Positions 1-10,848 of a stretch of 64,000 nt of DNA are shown here, piece by piece. The stretch lies in assembly GCA_964016985.1 (NCBI GenBank), contig OZ024821.1:13504620-13568619 (forward strand), written 5' to 3'. The notes beneath the pieces are model-generated. The model was not told the origin of the DNA. It ran no database searches and saw only the letters and a list, made by a program, of their open reading frames with translations. The position numbers and the translations under genes are program-made. Source of the stretch: Anodontia alba. Its lineage: Eukaryota; Mollusca; Bivalvia; Lucinida; Lucinidae. Within the stretch, counting starts at the first letter, position 1. The number at the start of each line of letters is the position of its first letter.

Positions 1-376
1 GTTTTATAAAAGTGAATGAAAATTACTTTTATTTTGTAAAATGAAAAAATGATAAAAAAAAACAACAAAAAAAAAACAAAACAAAAAAAACATTCACCTC
101 ATTTACATGTATTCATAAAGATAATTATATAAACCAACAAATAATAAACAAATAATACTGGAGGAGAATATTACTTTTAATTTCTTTTTTATTTTCTGAT
201 TGGCTCAACGACAAAAGATATTTAGCTACTCTAAGATAATTCTTCGAAACAGACGTTGATCGATATATCGCTTGACAACTTGGATGTAGGATTCTTTTCG
301 CATACAGTTTTATTCAACTTCGATCGATAATGATATATGAAAACAGTAACCTCTTTACACTACAGTGCATTATAAC
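1..376. other. AT-rich non-coding DNA
   Basis: A-rich tracts near the start, no long reading frame and no recognised repeat. I see no gene here. Confidence 0.5.
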
Positions 377-377
377 A

Positions 378-545
378 CAAATTCGGATATAACACGGTTA
401 AAAAATGTATAGATTATATAGAAAAATGACATTTATAAGACAAATTTGGATATAACATGGTTAAAAAATGTATAGATTATATAGAAAATGACATGTCATT
501 TTTTTCTTATATACAACCTATACATTTTTGACTGGATATAGCACA
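378..545. repeat. 63-bp tandem duplication followed by an inverted copy
   Basis: Two direct copies of a unit starting CAAATT(C/T)GGATATAAC lie 63 bp apart (378 and 441). From about 492 the end of the unit returns in inverted orientation (CATGTCATTTTT... CTATACATTTTT). The second copy and the inverted copy could form a hairpin centred near 492. No coding content. Confidence 0.7.
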
Positions 546-754
546 TATGTTTAATTAACACAGTTTTTGTTTAAAACTCAAACAACCCTTTTATAAAGAG
601 ATTGTTTAGTAATAAACTTTTTCTCGACTTAAAATTTTATGGCTTTATCGGTCAAAGTTGAAAATATGCATAACAGTGTTTGATGCGGACAAAATTTTCA
701 TGTTTGATACGGATAAACATTATTTTGCGTCCAAGCTGACAACTGATATGTCAG

Positions 755-965
755 TATACGTTGGGCCAACGTATACAATGTACGTTGGCATAAGGTTGTT
801 TCAATGTTACCTGTAAAATATGTCCTACGTTGGCTCAACGTTGCACCAACACGTTGGCCCTATGGAGGCCCAACGAGCAAGTTAACGTCGGGCTAACGTT
901 ATTGTACAACTTTGGCCCAACGGAGTGACTAACCAAACTACTACGTTGGCCCAACGTTGTCATGC
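755..965. repeat. CGTTGGCC(C)AACG palindrome cluster
   Basis: The motif CGTTGG(C/G)CCAACG and its half-sites recur about eight times, including CGTTGGGCCAACG near 760 and CGTTGGCCCAACG near 945. Each full site is an inverted repeat. The reading frame across it on the minus strand is a by-product of the repeats. Confidence 0.6.
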
Positions 966-984
966 TATCTGGGATATCTATATA

Positions 985-1449
985 GAAATCTTTAAAATTC
1001 TTCTTGTCAGAAACCACTTGACTGATTTAAATATAACTTGACAGGAATGTTCCTTTGGTGACCCTCTACCAAGTTTCTTCAAGAAATCATGATTCGTCAA
1101 AAAACATGACTACTATGGGGCGGGGCTTATTTTCACAATATATCTAAATCATGTAGATAAAAAACTTTACCAATCTTCTTGTCAGAAACCACTGAATCGA
1201 TTTCTATATACCTTGGTAGGAATGTTCCTTTGGTGACCCTTTACCAAGTTTGTCATGATTCGTCAAAAAAGCATGCCCGCTAGGGGTGGGGCTTATTTTC
1301 CCTATATATCTATATAAAACAATTTAAAAAGCTTTTTGTCAGAAACCACTGGCCAGATTTCAATATAACTTGGCAGAAATGTCGCCTCGGTGACCCTGTA
1401 TCAAGATTCAGTTCAAGCCGTCATGATATGTTAAAAAATATGCCAGCTT
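985..1449. repeat. Tandem repeat, about 155-175 bp unit
   Basis: Three diverged units each contain GTCAGAAACCACT (positions 1006, 1181, 1338), then a GGTGACCCT block and a GGGGCTTATTTTC block. The spacings are 175 and 157 bp. The array may be the body of the array-bearing element whose end lies at 1552-1590. Confidence 0.7.
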
Positions 1450-1471
1450 GGGGGGGGGGGGGGGGGGGGGG
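1450..1471 (+). repeat. Poly(G) run of 22
   Basis: Twenty-two consecutive G. The length of such runs is unreliable in assemblies. The run ends the 985-1449 tandem array. Confidence 0.9.
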
Positions 1472-1551
1472 CACAGGGTATAAAATTTATACAAAAATCT
1501 TACAGCAGTGAACTTGGTTGAAACTTCACTAGTCAGTATGCAAATCTGTTT

Positions 1552-1590
1552 GCTCAGGTGAGCGATATAGGACCATCATTGTCCTCTTGT
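1552..1590 (-). mobile_element. Terminus of an array-bearing element (head, minus orientation)
   Basis: Read on the minus strand this is ACAAGAGGACAATGATGGTCC followed by a TCGCTCACCTGAGC-like block, with a few differences. The same head opens the elements at 4347, 28003, 33178 and 41874. It suggests an element lying to the left, with 985-1471 as its likely body. The opposite end was not found. Confidence 0.6.
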
Positions 1591-2089
1591 CTATAAAATA
1601 GGGACCCCTTTTCTATAAAATACTGACTCCCATTAAACTTAAAAAATAATGACCCGTTAGATGATTCTATAAAATATTGACCCCCACCTAATCGATCACA
1701 AACTGACTATAAACTACCGCAAGTGTTATTATTTTTAATACTTGTTGTTGTTCTTGCAATGTTTGGTGCTGCTGATGCCACAGCAGTTGTAGTACTTACA
1801 AATTTTGTAAAAAAAAAAATTGTTTTCATGCTTCTCCAGGAAATCTGACAAAACCTGGGAACGACATAGCTAACTCGTGGTCAAGATTATTAAACGGAAT
1901 AAAAAATGCAGAGTCAAGTAAAACGAAAGTTAAAACATTTACCTTTGGCAAGCTTGGCAGTAGAATCTGTCTGTTTACACAACATATCTCACAGGACATT
2001 CTTGTACCATTCTTTTCACCATTTTTTCACTGCATATAGAGAAGTCTTCAAAATAGGAGTAGTCCTTTTCACCGCATATAGATAAGTCT
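1591..2089. other. Intergenic or intronic stretch, short ATAAAAT-GACCC repeats
   Basis: CTATAAAATA(c/t)TGACCC recurs loosely from 1591 to 1690 and recalls the ATAATATATTGACCC satellite at 35.9-40.3 kb. The rest shows no gene or recognised repeat. Exons upstream of the NTPase exon could be here, but I cannot see one. Confidence 0.35.
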
Positions 2090-2099
2090 TCAAACTAAG

Positions 2100-2393
2100 G
2101 CCGGCCTCGGTGGCTCATTTGGATGCGCGTCCGACTTGAGACCAGGAGGTCGCGGGTTCGACCCCTGCCGAGGTCGGCAACATTCTTTCGTCGAGATTGA
2201 TCATGAAATATTTTCTACGGTCATTCTCTCCCTTCCGCTGATTCAAGAAGGGCAGTTGTCAGCTTCTGGCGAAAGAATGTGCACAATACTGGTTAACCGC
2301 TTAGAGGACTAAGCCTGCCCAGTAAACGCGTAGTAAACTGACCACGCTCGACATGACTGCATTGGGTTCTGGGCCGTAAAACCTCAACACAAG
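2100..2393 (+). mobile_element. tRNA-derived SINE, copy 1
   Basis: The head carries pol III-type boxes: GGTGGCTCATTTGGATG (A box) and GGGTTCGACCCC (B box). The body follows and ends with ...CCGTAAAACCTCAACACAA. A 10-bp target-site duplication, TCAAACTAAG, lies at 2090-2099 and 2394-2403, which fits insertion by target-primed reverse transcription. Inside the body ACATTCTTTCG and CGAAAGAATGT form an 11-bp inverted pair. It lies in the intron upstream of the NTPase exon, in sense orientation. Confidence 0.9.
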
Positions 2394-2485
2394 TCAAACT
2401 AAGAGTAGTCTTGCAAGACAAGGTATTCTAGAACCCTTCAAAAAATGTACAAAGGTACATTATGTATATGAGGGTCACTTTACTT

Positions 2486-2503
2486 ATATTTGTCTGCTTT
2501 CAG
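2486..2503 (+). promoter_or_regulatory. Splice acceptor of the NTPase exon
   Basis: Pyrimidine-rich TATATTTGTCTGCTTTCAG immediately precedes the open frame. It supports an upstream intron that contains the SINE at 2100-2393. Confidence 0.65.
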
Positions 2504-3954
2504 AACATTCTGCTGTGGTGTTAAATGAGTGTAATTTGGATTCTTTCGTCGAAACATCTCAGTTTGTGAAAGTGAAACGGACTCTGGACAAAGAGAGAGT
2601 TGTAATAATAGTTGGAACAGCAGGTGAAGGAAAATCAACAACGGCATTAGCACTAACCTCATCAGTAGACAAAGGAAGGTTTCTTATTATAAATAATCCC
2701 AATCAGATAGAACAAATTGGTCCAAAAGCAGCAGATTTGATTATAATAGACGACATATTTGGTCGTTATTATTTTGATCAAAATCGGTTCAGTGACTGGA
2801 AAGCACGTCTAGATATTTTACAGTCAGTTTTGAAGGCTAATGATGTAAAAGTGATTATAACAACGCGGACGGAAATATGGCGCAGGTGCTACTCCGAAAT
2901 GGCTCGCTTTGAAATATTTAATCATATTGTTGAACTCTGCTCAAGTAGTGTTTCTAGCAAAGAAAAAATGAAAATTCTCGAAAAGCATATTCAAATTAAT
3001 GGAAGAGCACTTTACCAACAAAATATAGAGGAATATGTAGAGTTTTATATGCTTCCATTTGGATTTCCTTTGTGTGCTAGCATGTTTGCTGCACAAACTG
3101 ATTTGTTCCTGACACAAGGCTACTTCTTTAAATTGCCATATTCTTTTATCAAAGATATTCTTACTAGTATGGAAAAAGAAATGTATGTTACACTATTATT
3201 TCTATTTTATAAAAATAACAGATGCTTAGATATTGATTTGAAACCACAAAAGCGACTGAAAATGGCTGATCCAACTTTCAATGCTAATCTTCTTAAAAGT
3301 GTTGCAAAACTTGTGGGCATTAACCCAGCCGCTGTTTCTCTTCCCTTTGTCAGAGACACTTTAGATAGTTTGACAGGTATACTAGTGAAATATGAAAATA
3401 AGGTTTATTCTTTTATTGACCGAACTGTGTATGATTGTGTTACATTTTACCATGCTGAGACATACTTAGAGGAAGTGGTGGAACACTGTACTATGGAATT
3501 TCTTTGTCGGTATGTAGACACTGATGACAGTAAAACAAAACATAGTCTCATTATTGAACCCGATTCATATGGAATACTGGCAGAAAGAATAATTAAAGAA
3601 GTAACTGAGAACCGATCCTTTGAACCGATCATAAACTTGTCTGCTTTAGAAAGTGAATCATTCTGTACGTTCCTGGTTAAGGCATTAGATGAATCACAAC
3701 AAATGTTATTCCTTTCTGGGGATGGTGATGATTCTTCAAGGAAAGGATTCTTGGAGACGTTTATTGAAAGTAAGCCCGACCATTCATGTATCAATATTGT
3801 GACCCAATTCTTATATATCATTAGTAAATCGGACAATCAGACATGGTATGAAAAACTCAAAGAGGACGTTAGAGTCCATTTAAGTGCGGAAGGGCACAAT
3901 GCGACCCTCGAGGCATTATGTAAAGCAGGGATATTGCCAAACCAGTCTGTGTGA
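2504..3954 (+). CDS. nSTAND-type P-loop NTPase, terminal exon (innate-immunity-like)
   Basis: This is an open exon of about 480 codons ending in TGA. The Walker A loop GTAGEGKST lies about 35 residues in, the Walker B strand LIIIDDIFG about 40 residues later, and a sensor-1-like strand VKVIITTRTEIW follows. This order fits the STAND ATPases, most closely the novel STAND type 3 group that is expanded in molluscs and often joined to death-fold or HEPN-like domains. The C-terminal half is helical and unassigned. I do not place a start codon: the frame is open back to 2504, just after a pyrimidine-rich tract and CAG (2501-2503), so this looks like an internal splice acceptor and the N-terminal effector exon is missing from view. 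Role as a nucleotide-controlled oligomerising switch is inferred from the family. There are no frameshifts, unlike every retroelement frame in the window, so it is probably functional. Confidence 0.82.
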
Positions 3955-4346
3955 CAAGTTTGTAGGTAGGAGACGTTACAAGAACAGAGTCAAAATACCA
4001 AGGGAAATGCCATAATCACAAAACACAACCTTCCCCGAGAGACCAAAAGAAGGAAGAATGAGTAACAAACACTGACAAAACAAACTTCACATATGAAACC
4101 ACCGATGCACGAACAAAATCATTGCAGCTGCTAACGAAATAGTTAAAGACTCATTTGTTGAGAAGGAAAACCTGGTACATGTAATTATAATTATGTTGCA
4201 ATGTCAGAAAACATACCTTCAGACGTGAAGATTAAGATCAGCCGTCGTCCAACCTAACCCTGCCAGTATATGTAGGGAAGAAAAAAGTTATCATGACCTG
4301 CTGCTAAGGCATAATAGAAAATTATGTGTGTTTAGAGTAACGTTAA
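3955..4346 (+). other. Probable 3' UTR and downstream flank of the NTPase gene
   Basis: No long frame. The stretch 4005-4085 (CCATAATCACAAAACACAACCTTCC...) loosely resembles the inverted 3' end of the retroelement seen at 33655-33768, so part of it may be an old copy. A clear poly(A) signal was not identified. Confidence 0.35.
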
Positions 4347-7300
4347 AACAAGAGGACCATGATGGTCCTTAATGCTCACCTATGCTGAAAACTAGGTCAA
4401 AGTCACTCAATGTCTATAACATCTATTGTTATGGAGGGCATAACTCTTAACATACCACAACTCTATCAAAATTTGGTGTATTTTATCCTGAAATCAGTAT
4501 GCACTATATCACCTCATGGTCTAACTGCCCAAGAAGTTTCAACATCTTGTAAGACTGTAAGGTTCAGGAAGATCTGATCAAAACTGGAGTTGTGCTGATG
4601 ACAAGATCGAAAATAGGCATTTTCAGCAAACAAGTAGATGTAACTCTAAAACAAATAATTCGAACTGGACTGTTTTCTAATTCATCCAAGACTTCATCCA
4701 TGTCAGCATTATCTGCAAGTTTCAGAATGATCTGATCAAAACTGAATGAGTTATGCTGCTGATAAAGTCAAATATAGGCTTTTTCGAAAATCAAGGAGAT
4801 ATAACTCTAAGATAAATGATCCGATTTGGTCAGGTTCCGACCTTGTCCAAGATTCCATCCCAGTCCCTCTTATCTGCAAGTTTTAGGAAGATCCGATCTA
4901 AACTGAATGAGTTATCAGACAGGCTTTTTCAACAATCAAGGTGACGTAATGCTAAGATTAATGATCTGATCTAATTCATCCAAGATTTTTTACTTTTCCC
5001 TCTTAACTGCAAGTTTTAGGAAGATCCAATAAACAAGAGGACCATGATGTACCTTAATGCTCACCTGTGCTGAAAAGTAGCTGAAAGTCGCTCAATATCT
5101 ACAACATCCATTAATCTGGAGGGCATAACTCTTAACATATGAATGTCCCCTCATCTGCATGTTTAAGGAAGGCCTAATTAAAACTGATGGAACTATCTAG
5201 AAGTCGTATGTGATCTATCTTTAAAGAATAATAACTCTGTCAACATTTGGTGTACTCTAACCTTGAAATAGTCTGATGAAAACTGTTGGAGGAGTTATTA
5301 GCTGTAAATAAAGTCATTTCTGAACAAACTTTAAAGAGTAATGACTCTACCAAAATTTGGTGTACTGTAACCGCGAAACAGTAGGAGTTCCACCTCATAA
5401 TCTAACTGTCCACGCTATCTGCAAGTTTCAGGAAGATCCAATCAAAACTGAATGAAATATACTGATGACAAAGGCAAAGAGAGGCTTTTTACAGCAATCA
5501 AGTGGACGTAACTCTAAGATTAAATGATCTGATCTGGCCAGTTTTCAAACTTGTTTGAGATTTCATCCCTGTCCACCTTATCCGCAAGTTTCAAGAAGAT
5601 CCGATCAAAACTGAACAAGTTATACTAATGACAAAGTCAAAAAGAGGTTTTTTCAGCATTCAAGGGGACGTAATTCTAAATCTAACGATTCAATCTGGCC
5701 GATTTTGAACTCAACAGGGATTTAATCAATGTCCACCTTATCAGCAAGTTTCTGGTCAAAACTGAACGAGTTATGGTGATGACAAAGTCAAACAGGGGCT
5801 TATTTAGCAATCAAGGGGATGTAACTCTAATGATCCGATCTAGCCAGATTTCAAATTCATTCATCTGAGAATTCATCCATGTCCACCTTATCTGAAAGTT
5901 TCAGGAAGATATCAAAACTGAACGAGTTACGCTGATGACAAAGTCAAACAGGGGCTTTTTCAGCAATCAAGTGGATGTAACTCTAATGTGCCAATCTGGC
6001 CTGTTTTTCAAATGTCTGGGATTTGATCCCTGTCCTTATTATCTGATCCAATCAAAACTGAATTAGTTACTCTGATGACAGAGTCAACAGGGGCTTTTTC
6101 AGTAATCAAGGGGACATAACTCTAATAGTTATGAACCTGTTTGGCTAATTATTGAACTCGTCCAATATTTCATCTATGTCCACATTATCTGCAAGTTTCT
6201 GGAACATCCTATTTTAACTGAACGAATTACGATGATGACGAGCATTTTTCCATTACAAGTCTATATGGGACCTTGTGGTTGCTATTTGCCATAGCAACCA
6301 AGGTTTTCATTGGATTTCCATAAAAAACATGTCATCGATGCCCCATCAGAGGCATGCTATAAATGAGAAATGATTGAGAGCTATAACTGATCAAAGGTGT
6401 TGACGGACAATGGACAGACGGACGTAGGATGCCCTACCATCCTATAAGCTCCATTGTAGCTTTCGACCAAGATGAGCTAAAAATGAATGAGTTAGGTTGA
6501 TGACAAAGTCAAACGGAGGCTTTTACAGTAATCAAGGGAACATAAGATTAATGATCCAAACTGGATAGTACTCGAACTTGTTCAACATTTCATCCATGTT
6601 TCAGGAAGTTCCCATCAAACTGAACACATTATACTGATGACAAACTGAACACGTTATACTGATGACAAAGTCAAACAGAGGCTTCTTCACCTATTTAGAG
6701 GATGTAATTCTAAGATTTATGATTCAAGCTAGCCAGTTTTAAAACTCTTACATGATTTTATCAATGTCCACCTTATCTGCAAGTTTCAGGAAGATTCGAT
6801 CAAAACGTAACTAGTAAACGCTGATGACAATGTCCGAGGTTTTTTCAGCAATCAAGGGGACATAACTCTAATATTAATGATCTGATCTGAACAGTTTTCT
6901 AACTATGTCCATCTTATCTTTCATCCATGTTCAGCTTATCTGCAAGTTTTAGGAACATCCAATCAAAACAGAAGGTGATGTTGATGACAATCATTTTCCC
7001 ATACCTTGTGGACGGACAACAGACGGACGGCCTACCATCCTATAAGCTCCCCTGGAACCCTCGGCCCAGGTGAGCTAAAAATGAATGAGTTATGCTGGTG
7101 AAAAAGTCAGAGGCTTTTTAAGCAATCAAGGGAACATAACTCTTAAGATAAAATACCAATCTGGCTAGTTTTCGAACTGAATCGAGATTTTATCCATGGC
7201 CATCTTATCTGCGAGTTTCGGGAAGTTCCCATCAAAACTGAACAAGTTATGCTGATGACAATGTCTCCAAGAACTTGTTCATGATTTCATCCATGTCCAT

Positions 7301-8092
7301 CTTATCTGCAAGTTTTAGGAACATCCAATCAAAACTGAAGGTGATGACGATCATTTTCCCATTGTAAGTCTGTGTGACCTTGTTGTTGCCATAGCAACTG
7401 AGATTTTCGTTGGCTTTCCATGAAAACCTTATGTCATCAGTTCCGTACCAGAGGCATGCTGTAGGTGAGATATGATTGAGATCAGCCTGCAGACTGTGGA
7501 GATATCATAACTGGTCAGATGTGTGGACGGATAGCAGACAGACGGCCTACCATCCTATAAGCTCCCCTAGAACTTCGGCCCAGGTGAGCTAAAATGAATG
7601 AATTATGATGATGAAAAAGTCAGAGGCTTTTTTCAGCAATCGAGGGAACATAACTGTTAAGATTGAAAACCAATCTGGCTAGTTTTCGAATTGAACCGAG
7701 ATTTCATCCATGTCCATCTTATCTGCAAGTTTTGGGAAGTTCCCACCAAAACTGAACAAGTTATGCTGATGACAATGTCTCCAAGAACTTGTTCAAGATT
7801 TCATCCTTTTCCATCTTATCTACAAGTTTCAGGAACGAATGAGTTATGGTGATGACAATCATTTTCCCATTGTATGTCTATGAGACCTTGTGGCTGCCAT
7901 AGCAATCAAGGTCTTCATTGGATTTCCATGAAAAGTTTGTCATCAATCCCCCAACAGAGGCATGAAAAATGATTGAGAATAGCCTGCATACCCTGAAGCT
8001 ATAACAAGTCAAAGGTGCTGACAGATGACGGATGACAGAAGGAATACCATCCTATAAGCTCCCCTGGAGCCTTCAGCCCAGTGAGCTAAAAA
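4347..8092 (+). mobile_element. Array-bearing element with higher-order tandem repeats
   Basis: It opens with AACAAGAGGACCATGATGG and its partner half TCC (a hairpin), followed by GCTCACCT. A second head lies at 5032. The body is a tandem array whose unit reads TGATGACAAAGTCAAA... TTTTCAGCAATCAAGGGG... TTATCTGCAAGTTTCAGGAAGATCC. Tails of the type CCTATAAGCTCCCCTGGA... GTGAGCTAAAA recur near 6473, 7071, 7584 and 8082, each except the last followed directly by another unit (AATGAATGAGTTATG). It is non-coding and resembles bivalve pearl-type elements that carry arrays between short ends; that assignment is an inference. Confidence 0.75.
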
Positions 8093-8522
8093 GACAGGAG
8101 GGTATGGAGTTCTATTATTTTTTTCTTTTTATAGAATTATACCATAATAACCAAATATGTTTGAACTAAGCACCAAAGTTCACATAAAATTTTCATGTCA
8201 TACCAAAAAATTTTAAAATGGTACTATTTGCTCTTATGCTTGGCACTCTTAAGAAAGTAGAGTCAGGAATCAGAACTGGTCAGCTCAAGTGTCAGTATAA
8301 TGTGGAATATCATGTCAAGTGTCTGGGGCTTGATATTTAAGTGAGGCAGCACTCTAAAAGTGAGCATTGAGCTCCCTGCCACATCCAGACACCGTCGCGA
8401 TAGGACTGAAAGATAGTTGAAAGCAACGTAAAGCCCGAATAAAACAAACACGTAAAATTTTACCAAGTCTGTTTGACTATGCTTTGCTGCGTCTAAAAAG
8501 TATTGATAGAATGACAAACATT
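8093..8522. repeat. Probable dispersed repeat with a CAAAC-type tail
   Basis: The right part ends GAAAGCAACGTAAAGCCCG then AATAAAACAAACACG, which looks like the tail of a mollusc retroposon. The minus-strand frame over 8263-8517 has no recognisable domain and I do not call it a gene. Confidence 0.35.
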
Positions 8523-8572
8523 GTAGACCCTGACCAAACTGCTCCTATAGGAGCAGTTTGGTCAGGGTCTAC
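8523..8572. repeat. Perfect 50-bp palindrome (MITE centre, family A type)
   Basis: Two 25-bp arms, GTAGACCCTGACCAAACTGC + TCCTA and its exact complement, meet without a spacer at 8547/8548. It resembles the centre of family A elements (AACAGTGTAGACC...GATC). A perfect palindrome of this size implies recent origin or gene conversion between the arms. Confidence 0.9.
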
Positions 8573-8960
8573 CATGTTTACTCAGACCTACTTGTCCTAT
8601 AAGCATATTAGCATAAATATCTCAAACAACTATTTTTTTATTTTCTTTATTCATTTTATTTTTTGGGGTAAACGAGAAATTAATGCTGCGTTATGCCAGG
8701 AAAATACGTAGGGTAAAATAATAAATACAAAAACTTTTTTTTTTTGCCTAAATGATGAAACGGTTATAAAAGTACAGTTTCATTTATTGGGGTCAGTTGT
8801 TGCATCCTAAAGTACTGTTTTCCACATGATTTTCATTGACCAATGAAATAAAACCGCACTTGTATGAAATCCAGGTAATGGTCATTTATAGCCATGCTAT
8901 TCTTGACGCTGTGACATCAGAGTGTTGTGTGTAAAACCTGGACTGTGCTTAGTGCTTGGA
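8573..8960. other. AT-rich stretch without recognised features
   Basis: T-rich tract at about 8737, no coding frame of note and no repeat I recognise. Confidence 0.4.
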
Positions 8961-8969
8961 CATTGGCAA

Positions 8970-9058
8970 ACAGTGCAGACCAAGATCAGATGCCGCAGAA
9001 CGCAGCATCTGATCAGGGTCTGCACTGTTTGCTTAAATTACAGAAAAGTTAAGGGTTA
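8970..9058. mobile_element. Palindromic MITE, family A
   Basis: GGCAAACAGTGCAGACC...GATCAGATGC on the left pairs with GCATCTGATCAGGGTCTGCACTGTTTGC on the right around a short centre (CGCAGAACGCA). It is followed by GTTAAGGGTTAA, which matches the family end. Confidence 0.75.
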
Positions 9059-9064
9059 AATGAA

Positions 9065-9235
9065 ACAGTCTTAAGTCCCCGTTGAGGACCTTTTTCCCAG
9101 CCTACACTCATAGACAATCGAACCACCAGGAGACAATTTGCATAAACTGTCAAATCCTATTTTCTAGGAAAAATAAAAATATTTCAAAATGTCGTCTGCT
9201 GAAATTTTTACCACGTATGCCAAGTATTTACCCTT
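9065..9235. mobile_element. Partial MITE, family B
   Basis: Contains GGAGACAATTTGCATAAACTGTCAAATCCTATTTTCT and the following AAATGTCGTCTGCTGAAATTTTTACCA end, matching family B copies at 10160 and 60362. The left palindrome arm is missing. Confidence 0.6.
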
Positions 9236-9440
9236 GTCCTGACGAACGCGGATATGTCCTGCTTTTGCAAACAGTGTAGATCCAGATCAGTTGGCTTCTG
9301 AAGCCAACTGATCTGGATCTGCACTGTTTGTCATTAAGTATGCGAATTTGTATCAACAACCTGGATCAGGTTATCTGATAGGCTGAAAATTAGAAGTGGG
9401 CGTGGCATCTTAATTTATTCAGCATGACAACGGTTAATAG
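9236..9440. mobile_element. MITE, family A (with right-half duplication following)
   Basis: The centre pairs CAGATCAGTTGGCTTC with GAAGCCAACTGATCTG, flanked by GCAAACAGTGTAGATC and GATCTGCACTGTTTG. The right end reads GTGGGCGTGGCATCTTAATT then ATTCAGCATGACAACGGTTAA. The left end is more diverged. Confidence 0.7.
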
Positions 9441-9600
9441 AAAGCGCATGGCAAGTCTTGTGGTCCTGATCATAAGTATGCGAATTTGTACCTGGATCAG
9501 GTAGTCTGATTGGCTGAAAATTAGAAGTGGGTGTGGCATCTTATTTTATTCAGCATGACAAGGGTTAATAGAAAGCATATGGCAAGTCTTGTGGTCCTGA
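9335..9600 (+). repeat. Tandem duplication of about 133 bp across a MITE edge
   Basis: The block from AAGTATGCGAATTTGTA to GGCAAGTCTTGTGGTCCTGATC occurs twice in a row (about 9336-9473 and 9474-9603). It contains the right half of the family A MITE plus flanking host DNA. Confidence 0.8.
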
Positions 9601-9840
9601 TCGTAGCTGCAGAATAAGCACTTTATTCAAATGAAGGTTTTAGTATTTTTCTTATTTGTCAATGAACACATGTTGTGGCACTCAAAACATGTCTTCATGG
9701 AAAACTTTTATGCGGATACCTTTTTAATCTGGAGTATGATTCTGAGGCTGATGATGATTTGGTGTTTTTTTTTGTCCCTTTCAACATTCTTTAAGTCATA
9801 CTAAGATGATAAAGGAAAGAAAACGAAAGGCTCTGTGCAA

Positions 9841-10055
9841 TTAACCCTTCTCTTGCTGAATACGACATGCCCTGTCTTAGCAAACAGTGTAGATCCAGAT
9901 CAGTTGGCTTCTGAAGAAGCCAACTGATCTGGATCTTCACTGTTTGTCATTAAAATATGTGAATTTGTATAAAAAAAACCGGATCAAGTAATCTGATTGG
10001 CTGGGAATTAGAAGTGGGCGTGGCATCTTAATTTATTCAGCATGGCAAAGGTTAA
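9841..10055. mobile_element. Complete MITE, family A
   Basis: Ends are TTAACCCTTCTCTTGCTGAA on the left and TATTCAGCATGGCAAAGGTTAA on the right, an imperfect terminal inverted repeat. The centre is a palindrome, GATCAGTTGGCTTCTGAAGA then AGCCAACTGATC. It has no coding content and must rely on a transposase elsewhere. Confidence 0.8.
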
Positions 10056-10159
10056 ATGCATACAGTCATGAGTTTAGCTCAACCTCTAGCTGGATTCAAA
10101 CCCAGGATCCACCTTGCCACCGGAGGACACTTCAAATCGTGTGGTATAGTAGGTTATTT

Positions 10160-10372
10160 GGTTTTTACCAGCCTAAGGCTTAGCACTCTGGGTAGAAATT
10201 TCAGACGACTTTCTGTATTTTTTTTTTTTTTTTTTTGTTGCAGAAAACAAGATTTGACATTGAATGCAAATTATCTCCAATGGAGATAATTTGCATGAAA
10301 TGTCAAATCCTGTTTTCTGGGAAAAATAAGAAAAAAATCAGATTTGTTGTCTGCTGAATTAGCCCAGAGAGT
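10160..10372. mobile_element. Complete MITE, family B
   Basis: Ends are TTTTTACCAGCCTAAGGCTTAGC... and ...AATTAGCCCAGAGAGTGGTAA. The centre pairs TGCAAATTATCTCC with GGAGATAATTTGCA, then CATGAAATGTCAAATCCTG. A T-run of 19 lies in the left arm. Confidence 0.75.
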
Positions 10373-10599
10373 GGTAATGTTTCAAAAAGTGAAGAAAAAA
10401 TGGATGAAAAACAGAAAAAAGAGAGAAAAATGCCATATTTTCTTTTTCTTTTTATAAGAACTCGGCATCGGCATAAAAGTATCTTCATGGATTCTCTAAC
10501 AATTATACAGTATATCAGTATACATTAAACCCATGTCATGAAAAAACAGTATTTTATTGCATATGTAGAGAGCAAAAGCCTAGATCAGGCTGCATATTC

Positions 10600-10800
10600 T
10601 TCATAGCTTCAGATAAGGCACTCTTTTCCTCTGAAACATACTAATATTTTTTTCTTATCTCTCTACGAATATATATGTTGTGGCTCTCATTAGAAGCACC
10701 TTTGTAAGTCACTTCTAATGACTACCCACAACATATGTTTTCACGGAGACAAAAGAAAAATATAATGTGGATACGCCCTCTTATCTGGAGCTACATTCAT
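10600..10800. mobile_element. Diverged hairpin MITE related to family C
   Basis: ATATGTTGTGG...CTCATTAGAAGCACC pairs with ACTTCTAATGACTACCCACAACATAT around 10712. It is flanked by CAGATAAGGCACTCTTTTCC and GGATACGCCCTCTTATCTG. A collapsed relative lies at about 9650-9740. Confidence 0.55.
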
Positions 10801-10848
10801 GCAGAGTAAACTGAGTCTTTGCCATTTTTTTTAAGTAATCTCTAGCTC

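Noticed and set aside
3447..3836. A 129-residue minus-strand frame
   Set aside because: Antisense shadow of the NTPase exon, which has clear domain motifs on the plus strand.
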